DNA of 11,628 bases. Source: Pseudomonadales bacterium (GTDB lineage Bacteria; Pseudomonadota; Gammaproteobacteria; Pseudomonadales; Azotimanducaceae). The DNA lies in contig JAKUTI010000070.1 in NCBI GenBank assembly GCA_022448765.1, positions 1-11,628 of the forward strand, given 5' to 3'. The number at the start of each line of letters is the position of its first letter. Position 1 is the first letter of the stretch. The notes beneath the pieces are model-generated. The model ran no database searches, was not told where the DNA came from, and saw only the letters and a program-made list of their open reading frames with translations. Shown piece by piece: positions 7,189 to 11,628 of this stretch. Made by a program: the position numbers and the translations under genes.

Positions 7189-9161
7189 GGTAGCCGGAAT
7201 ACGACGAGTTCGCCTCCATAGCCGCCACCGCTCACGGCTACAACGATGTGTTGCTTGCCATCAACCATATAGGTCATTGGCGAACCTGTTTGCATTTGCG
7301 GAATATAAACAGCGCCGAGTTCCTGTCCGTTCATCTTGTCGTAGGCACGGAGCATTGCACCTTCTACGCCTTCTTCGTTCGTGAACGCTCCACCGTCCCC
7401 AGCAATGACGAGGGTTTTCGTGATGAGCGTTCCGACTCGTCCGGGTCGCCCCGTCCGCGGGATGTCGACACCTTCGAGTAACCGATGATTTCGAATGTTA
7501 TCCGCGGTTTCCCCATGGGCAACTTGCCAGAGAAGTTCGCCTTTATTGAGATCAATGGCACTAATCCGACCCCATGGTGGCTTGATGATTGGAATACCTT
7601 CGACGTTCAAGGCGTCTTGTCGTGCGCTTACCCCCTCGGGACGTCCACGGATGAAGTTCATATCGGATCGGTCCGGGTCATTGACCAGGCCGAGATTGGT
7701 GACCTCTGTTTTCGAGTACTGATAAAAGATGCCAGTTTCAGGATCAAACGATCCACCTGGCCAATTAACTCCGCCCGTTGACGCGGGGACTTGGAGCGTC
7801 CCGTAGGTTCCGTCTGCCGTTCCGACAGAAGGCGGAATGAAGATGGACCGTCCGTAGCGGAATTTATTAAGGACCTCAAGCGCCCGTTCTCGTAGTTCTG
7901 GCGTGAAATCAACCAAGTCCTCCGGCATGATGCCTTGCTGGTCAAAGGCCGGCGGTTTTGTTGGGTGAGGTTGCGTTGGAGACAACACTTCGCCTGGAAT
8001 ATCGGATGGCTGCACAGGGAGTTCTTCAATCGGCCAGACCGGTTCACCGGTTTCACGGTCGAAGACGTACAGCCATGATTGTTTCGTGGGCAAAGCCACG
8101 GCTTTAATGTCGCGACCATCCACGGTGATGTCGACTAGTACTGGCGCAGCTGGCAGGTCCCAATCCCAAACGTCGTGGTGTGTTGTCTGGAAATACCACT
8201 TCCGTTCCCCAGTTTCGAGATCGAGCGCAACTAAACTGTCAGAGAAAAGATTGTCGCCGAGTCTATGGCCCCCATAGTAATCGTTAGTCGGCATTTCGAC
8301 GGGTAGGTATGCCATGCCGAGTTCGGCGTCGATCGTCATTTGCGCCCAGACACCGGTATTGCCTGTGTAGCGCCACGAGTCGCCTTCCCAGGTGTCATTC
8401 CCGTATTCGTCGCCTTGTGGGATCGTATGAAAGATCCATTTTCGTGATCCCGTAGTCGCGTCATAGCCGCGTATGTAACCTTTGGTGTTGTTCATGGATG
8501 GTGGTGACCCGCCAGGCAGGTGAGCTGCACCGATCACGATCGTATTGCCGACGGCTACGGGTGCTGCATGCAACCCAATTTCCCCGGTAACGAGATCGAT
8601 GTCTTGGTCGAGTTCGGTTTTGAGATCAACAATCCCGTCGTCACCGAAATCGTCCAACCGCTGTCCCGTCATCGCATTCAATCCGATGAGGCGATAACCA
8701 GGAGTCACGTAGAAGATTTTTCCGTCGCCGCCATCGTCGAGATAGGTCAACCCGCGCCCGGAAAGTCGGCGTGGTGCTGCCGCCCCTCGCTCGCCTTCAT
8801 CGTAGCGATGAAACCACAGTAGTTCTCCTGTTGCGGCATCAAGTGCAACGGCGGCACGGCGGGTTCCGGCGGTTGTATACAGCACGCCGTTCACCATAAG
8901 TGGCGTTGATTGAAAGCGGAATTCTGGTGTCGGGCCGAAATTGTCAGTCCGAAATCTCCAGGCGACTTCTAAATCGTTGAAATTATCGCCATTAATTTCG
9001 TCGAGCGGCGAGTACCGGGTGTGTGCCAGGTCTCCCCCATACGAAGGCCACTCACCGTTCTGTGTGCCGCGTTCTTGTGCCCCAAGGACAAGCGTGCTGC
9101 TGACAATGGCCAAGCCAAGAAAAACTGAAAACCCGTTGTATCGAGCGCCGACAGATATCAT
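7185..9161 (-). CDS. exported mGDH-like PQQ-dependent dehydrogenase (quinoprotein)
   Basis: Probably a periplasmic PQQ enzyme oxidising a sugar or alcohol and passing electrons to the respiratory chain. It has 658 residues with a signal peptide (about 1-28, ending VLGA before Q29), but lacks the five-helix anchor of E. coli glucose dehydrogenase. Propeller motifs recur: TGELLW (111-116), TGSRKW (237-242), TGERKW (317-322), KGELLW (540-545). HHDVWDWD (328-335) aligns with HHDLWDMD of E. coli Gcd, placing the catalytic Asp at 333. Lys360 lies 27 residues later, as Lys493 does after Asp466 in Gcd. SPTQPHPTKP, IFIPPS and PPWGRISAIDL also match mGDH. There is no cysteine, hence no vicinal disulfide and no haem motif. 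The start is supported by GGAGG seven bases upstream. First gene of the transhydrogenase operon; paralogue of the divergent gene at 9297. Substrate unknown. Confidence 0.9.
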   Translation of the reverse strand: MISVGARYNGFSVFLGLAIVSSTLVLGAQERGTQNGEWPSYGGDLAHTRYSPLDEINGDNFNDLEVAWRFRTDNFGPTPEFRFQSTPLMVNGVLYTTAGTRRAAVALDAATGELLWFHRYDEGERGAAAPRRLSGRGLTYLDDGGDGKIFYVTPGYRLIGLNAMTGQRLDDFGDDGIVDLKTELDQDIDLVTGEIGLHAAPVAVGNTIVIGAAHLPGGSPPSMNNTKGYIRGYDATTGSRKWIFHTIPQGDEYGNDTWEGDSWRYTGNTGVWAQMTIDAELGMAYLPVEMPTNDYYGGHRLGDNLFSDSLVALDLETGERKWYFQTTHHDVWDWDLPAAPVLVDITVDGRDIKAVALPTKQSWLYVFDRETGEPVWPIEELPVQPSDIPGEVLSPTQPHPTKPPAFDQQGIMPEDLVDFTPELRERALEVLNKFRYGRSIFIPPSVGTADGTYGTLQVPASTGGVNWPGGSFDPETGIFYQYSKTEVTNLGLVNDPDRSDMNFIRGRPEGVSARQDALNVEGIPIIKPPWGRISAIDLNKGELLWQVAHGETADNIRNHRLLEGVDIPRTGRPGRVGTLITKTLVIAGDGGAFTNEEGVEGAMLRAYDKMNGQELGAVYIPQMQTGSPMTYMVDGKQHIVVAVSGGGYGGELVVFRLP

Positions 9162-9168
9162 TCAAAGT

Positions 9169-9173
9169 CCTCC
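9169..9173 (-). promoter_or_regulatory. ribosome binding site of the minus-strand quinoprotein
   Basis: The plus strand reads CCTCC, so the minus strand has GGAGG seven bases before the ATG at 9161. This perfect Shine-Dalgarno fixes that start and also serves the head of the four-gene operon. Confidence 0.8.
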
Positions 9174-9178
9174 GTAGT

Positions 9179-9189
9179 ACTGTAACAGT
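9179..9189. promoter_or_regulatory. short palindrome, possible operator
   Basis: ACTGTAACAGT is a perfect 5-base inverted repeat about one central base, between the candidate -10 box and the ribosome site of the minus-strand gene. A repressor site here would fit, but a palindrome this short can arise by chance. Confidence 0.2.
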
Positions 9190-9191
9190 CA

Positions 9192-9220
9192 AGCATACCG
9201 TGGCTTGTGACGTCGGCCAA
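9192..9220 (-). promoter_or_regulatory. tentative sigma-70 promoter for the quinoprotein-pnt operon
   Basis: Reading the minus strand, TTGGCC (9220-9215) and TATGCT (9197-9192) are separated by exactly 17 bases. Each matches its consensus hexamer at four of six positions. The position, about 30 bases before the start codon, is suitable. The match is weak and the organism's promoter rules are unknown. Confidence 0.25.
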
Positions 9221-9283
9221 AGAGGTCTTTTCAGGGTAGCATGTCGTGGACCGGCGATATTTGACTCAAATCAGTGGCCTTTC

Positions 9284-9290
9284 GGGGAGA
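9284..9290 (+). promoter_or_regulatory. ribosome binding site that fixes the start at 9297
   Basis: GGGGAGA (9284-9290, continuing AGATTC) ends six bases before ATG 9297. It favours this start over the in-frame GTG at 9246, which has no such site and would put 17 extra residues before the signal peptide. Confidence 0.7.
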
Positions 9291-9296
9291 AGATTC

Positions 9297-11243
9297 ATGC
9301 GTTTAGGAAAAGTGATTCATGGTTTCGTCACAGGCGCGGTCCTGTCGGTGGGTGTTTTTCCAGGCTCTGCATTAGCGCAATACGGTGCTACCGATGGGGA
9401 ATGGTCGTACTACGGTGGTGATGCAGGAAGCACGAAATATGCACCGCTCGACCAGATTAATGGCGATAACTTCAACGACTTAGAAGTTGCCTGGACGTGG
9501 CAAACGGAAAACTTTGGACCCCGGCCAGAAAATTATTATCGCGTGACGCCCATCATGGTGAACGGCGTGCTGTATGCAACAGCTGGCTCTCGCCGGGCTG
9601 TTGTCGCCATTGACCCAACCACGGGCGAAACACTCTGGATGTATCGCTACGACGATGGCCGCCGTGGTGAAGCGGCCCCGCGGTTAAATTCTGGGCGGGG
9701 TGTGGCGTATTGGGAGGACCCAGACAATCCGGCTGACCGGCGCATTCTACTTATTACGCCTGGGTATCAACTGGTGGCTCTTGACGCAGATACGGGCCAA
9801 CCGATTCCCAGCTTCGGGGCGAATGGCTGGGTTGATTTAAAGCAAGGCCTGGACCGTGAGGTGGATCCAATTGATGGCGCGATTGGGTCGAGTTCTCCGC
9901 CAATCGTCTCTCGTGGTGTCATCGTTGTTGGTGCTGCGCTGATCCCGGGGACTGCTCCAGAGTCGCGTGACAATGTTCCGGGTCACATTCGTGGATATGA
10001 CGTTCGGACTGGAGAACGAAAGTGGATCTTCCATACGATTCCGCATCCAGGAGAATTTGGCAACGACACCTGGGAGGACGGTTCCTGGGAGTACACCGGC
10101 AATGCCGGTGTATGGCCGCCGTTTTCTGTCGACCACGACCTGGGCTACGTATATTTACCAACAGAGCTTGGTACCGGTGATTACTATGGTGGGCACCGCC
10201 TTGGAGACAATCTTTTTTCGAACAGCCTTGTCTGTCTCGATGTAGAAACAGGAGAACGAGTCTGGCATTTCCAGATGATCCATCACGGTATTTGGGATTG
10301 GGATAATCCTGCCCCTCCCATCTTGCTGGATGTGACGGTTGATGGGCGTCCTCGAAAAATCGTGGTGCAGGTGACCAAGCAGGCATGGGCATATGTGTTC
10401 GACCGTGAAACCGGCGAACCGATTTGGCCGATTGAAGAACGTCCGGTGGCGCAGACAGATGTTCCTGGCGAACGAACGTCTCCGACTCAGCCATTTCCAA
10501 CGAAACCATTGGCGTATGACCTGCAGGGTTTTACGCTTGACGACCTCATTGACTTCACGCCTGAACTTCGGCAAGAAGCATTCGAAATTGTTTCCCAATA
10601 TCGTCTCGGGCCTATTTTCACGCCGCCGTCGCTGATTGATGCCGAGGACGGAACGAAAGGGACGATTCAAGTCCCGAATCAAACCGGTGGAACTAATTGG
10701 ACGGGTGCGACGGTTGACCCGGAGACAGGGGTGCTTTTTGTCCCCTCGTATACCTCTCCAAGTCTGCGGGCATTGACTAACGATCCGACTGTTTCAGATA
10801 TGGATTTTATTGACGCGGGTCGGATCCGTGGTCCGCGTGGATTGCCGATTGTTCGACCACCGTGGGGACGCATTACTGCCATCGATCTCAATACGGGCGA
10901 CCACATTTGGATGGTTCCGAATTCTGACACGCCGGAAACCTACAAGAACAATCCTGCGCTTCGGGGCCTTGATATTGAACCGACCGGAACGCCGACATGG
11001 GTGGGTGCAATAACGACCAAAACACTCTTGATCGCTGGAGCGGGCGGCGGGTTTCGTCTTGATGGAGAACCGGTTCTTCGCGCACTTGATAAAACGAATG
11101 GTGCGGTTCTCGGGAAAGTCGACCTGCCGGGGGTGACCTGTGGTGTTCCAATGACCTACATGGCCGACGACAAACAATACGTTGTTACGGCCGTTTGTAG
11201 TCGTCAACACCCGGCGCAACTAGTGGCTCTGACATTGCCGTAG
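9297..11243 (+). CDS. second exported mGDH-like PQQ-dependent dehydrogenase
   Basis: A 648-residue paralogue of the divergent quinoprotein. ATG 9297 is chosen over GTG 9246 because it has a good Shine-Dalgarno and begins directly with a signal peptide (MRLGKVIHGF to SALA, cleavage near 27). The two proteins share long identical runs such as INGDNFNDLEVAW (54-66 here), YYGGHRLGDNLFS (296-308) and YVFDRETGEP. The catalytic Asp is predicted at 334 and PQQ-binding Lys at 361, with mGDH-like spacing. The family motif HHD is HHG here (Gly331), a change beside the active site that may alter substrate. It has three cysteines (Cys313, Cys615, Cys634), none adjacent, no CxxCH and no membrane anchor beyond the signal peptide. 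A cytochrome c-bearing quinoprotein follows after 24 bases and may share its transcript; its haem domain could accept electrons from this enzyme, but that is inference. Substrate unknown. Confidence 0.9.
   Translation: MRLGKVIHGFVTGAVLSVGVFPGSALAQYGATDGEWSYYGGDAGSTKYAPLDQINGDNFNDLEVAWTWQTENFGPRPENYYRVTPIMVNGVLYATAGSRRAVVAIDPTTGETLWMYRYDDGRRGEAAPRLNSGRGVAYWEDPDNPADRRILLITPGYQLVALDADTGQPIPSFGANGWVDLKQGLDREVDPIDGAIGSSSPPIVSRGVIVVGAALIPGTAPESRDNVPGHIRGYDVRTGERKWIFHTIPHPGEFGNDTWEDGSWEYTGNAGVWPPFSVDHDLGYVYLPTELGTGDYYGGHRLGDNLFSNSLVCLDVETGERVWHFQMIHHGIWDWDNPAPPILLDVTVDGRPRKIVVQVTKQAWAYVFDRETGEPIWPIEERPVAQTDVPGERTSPTQPFPTKPLAYDLQGFTLDDLIDFTPELRQEAFEIVSQYRLGPIFTPPSLIDAEDGTKGTIQVPNQTGGTNWTGATVDPETGVLFVPSYTSPSLRALTNDPTVSDMDFIDAGRIRGPRGLPIVRPPWGRITAIDLNTGDHIWMVPNSDTPETYKNNPALRGLDIEPTGTPTWVGAITTKTLLIAGAGGGFRLDGEPVLRALDKTNGAVLGKVDLPGVTCGVPMTYMADDKQYVVTAVCSRQHPAQLVALTLP
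10092..10112 (+). repeat. perfect hairpin inside the second quinoprotein gene
   Basis: TACACCGGC (10092-10100) and GCCGGTGTA (10104-10112) pair perfectly around AAT, giving a 9-base stem with a 3-base loop. It falls in codons for YTGNAGV. The paralogous site in the other gene (about 8349-8369) encodes YTGNTGV and has a mismatched version, so part of the symmetry follows from the protein motif. Confidence 0.5.
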
Positions 11244-11267
11244 TTTTCAGTCTTTGTTGAGATCTTG

Positions 11268-11628
11268 ATGTTTCCCGTCCGTCTAGCCGTCTCAATTTAT
11301 CTTGCGGTTGTTCTATCCACCCCGTTACTTTGGGCCCAGGCACGAACCGGCGAAGCGCTTTTTGCGGATTCGTGTGCGGGTTGTCATCTCGCAAACGTGA
11401 TCCCGCGCGCACTTTCTGTCGACAACATGCGCGCGATGACACCTGAGGCTATTGTCGGTGCATTAACGGACGGGTCAATGCAGCAGCAAGGCTCTGAACT
11501 TAGTGCCGCTGACCGTCTGGCGATTGCCGTGTTCATCACGGGGCGTTGTCTCGACAGTGTTGCGGGTGACCGACTTGGGTGGTGCGCAGCGGGCCGTGCA
11601 ACTGAATGGTCCGGCCTCGACAGTGGCC
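11268..11628 (+). CDS. cytochrome c-quinoprotein, polyvinyl-alcohol dehydrogenase-like (5' part)
   Basis: The first 120 residues of a protein cut by the right edge. A signal peptide (about 1-24, MFPVRLAVSIYLAVVLSTPL then LWAQ) leads into a small cytochrome c domain: haem motif CAGCH at 36-40, likely axial Met71 in DGSMQQQGSELS, and MTPEAIVGALTDG before it. The order haem motif, RAMTPEAI, M..QG..LS, AIAVFITG, then a cysteine and WSGLDSG matches quinohaemoprotein polyvinyl-alcohol dehydrogenases, where a PQQ beta-propeller follows. That propeller is beyond the window, so the call is by N-terminal pattern. It would oxidise secondary alcohols or polymers in the periplasm and pass electrons through its own haem. 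It lies 24 bases after the second quinoprotein, with only a weak ribosome site (TTGAGA). The real substrate may not be polyvinyl alcohol. Confidence 0.8.
   Translation, partial: MFPVRLAVSIYLAVVLSTPLLWAQARTGEALFADSCAGCHLANVIPRALSVDNMRAMTPEAIVGALTDGSMQQQGSELSAADRLAIAVFITGRCLDSVAGDRLGWCAAGRATEWSGLDSG

Noticed and set aside
9205..9220. TGTGACGTC as a CRP-like or CRE-like site
   Set aside because: Only one half-site is present; there is no matching TCACA half at the needed distance.
9261..9266. TTGACT as a -35 box for the plus-strand quinoprotein
   Set aside because: The bases 16-18 positions downstream are G-rich and form the ribosome site, with nothing resembling a -10 hexamer.
9246..9296. Extension of the second quinoprotein to GTG 9246
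   Set aside because: The 17 extra residues precede a complete signal peptide, and the good ribosome site is placed for ATG 9297 instead.
9919..10682. Long minus-strand open frames (196 and 175 residues) opposite the second quinoprotein
   Set aside because: They lie wholly antisense to a well-supported quinoprotein, are rich in Arg, His and Pro as expected of shadow frames, and show no recognisable motif or ribosome site.

Overview
This 11.6 kb window looks like chromosomal DNA from a Gram-negative, aerobic, free-living heterotroph. The signs are an outer-membrane beta-barrel protein, several exported quinoprotein dehydrogenases, a split-subunit proton-translocating transhydrogenase and a cytochrome c domain. 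The mix of a DUF5916 barrel protein with several PQQ-type beta-propeller dehydrogenases resembles Acidobacteriota (Vicinamibacteria-like) or a similar environmental lineage. That placement is inferred from gene content, not from a marker gene. I see no rRNA, tRNA, CRISPR array, insertion sequence or phage gene, and no intergenic gap over 300 bases.

Layout: (1) 1-209 is the 3' end of an unrecognised plus-strand gene. (2) 406-4248 is a plus-strand group: a large exported protein with a FlgO/TolB-N-like domain, a CBM9-like domain and a DUF5916 barrel; then a zinc-type methionine sulfoxide reductase B; then a VTT/DedA-like membrane protein. The gaps are 15 and 18 bases, so they could be one transcript. 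(3) 4345-9161 is a minus-strand operon, read from right to left: an exported mGDH-like quinoprotein, then pntA1, pntA2 and pntB. Its junctions are very tight: a 4-base ATGA overlap, a 7-base gap and a 1-base TAGTG overlap. (4) 9162-9296 is a divergent intergenic region. (5) 9297-11628 is a plus-strand operon: a second, paralogous quinoprotein, then 24 bases later the N-terminal part of a cytochrome c-quinoprotein resembling polyvinyl-alcohol dehydrogenase, cut by the window edge.

Inferred joint function: the three quinoproteins would oxidise sugars, alcohols or polyols in the periplasm and pass electrons to quinone or cytochrome c, supporting a proton gradient. The transhydrogenase made from the same transcript would use that gradient to make NADPH from NADH. 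The transhydrogenase calls are near-certain, and the quinoprotein family calls are strong, but their substrates cannot be read from sequence. The most unusual items are the FlgO/DUF5916 fusion, the quinoprotein-transhydrogenase operon, and the head-to-head duplicated quinoprotein pair. I found no clearly new type of biological system.
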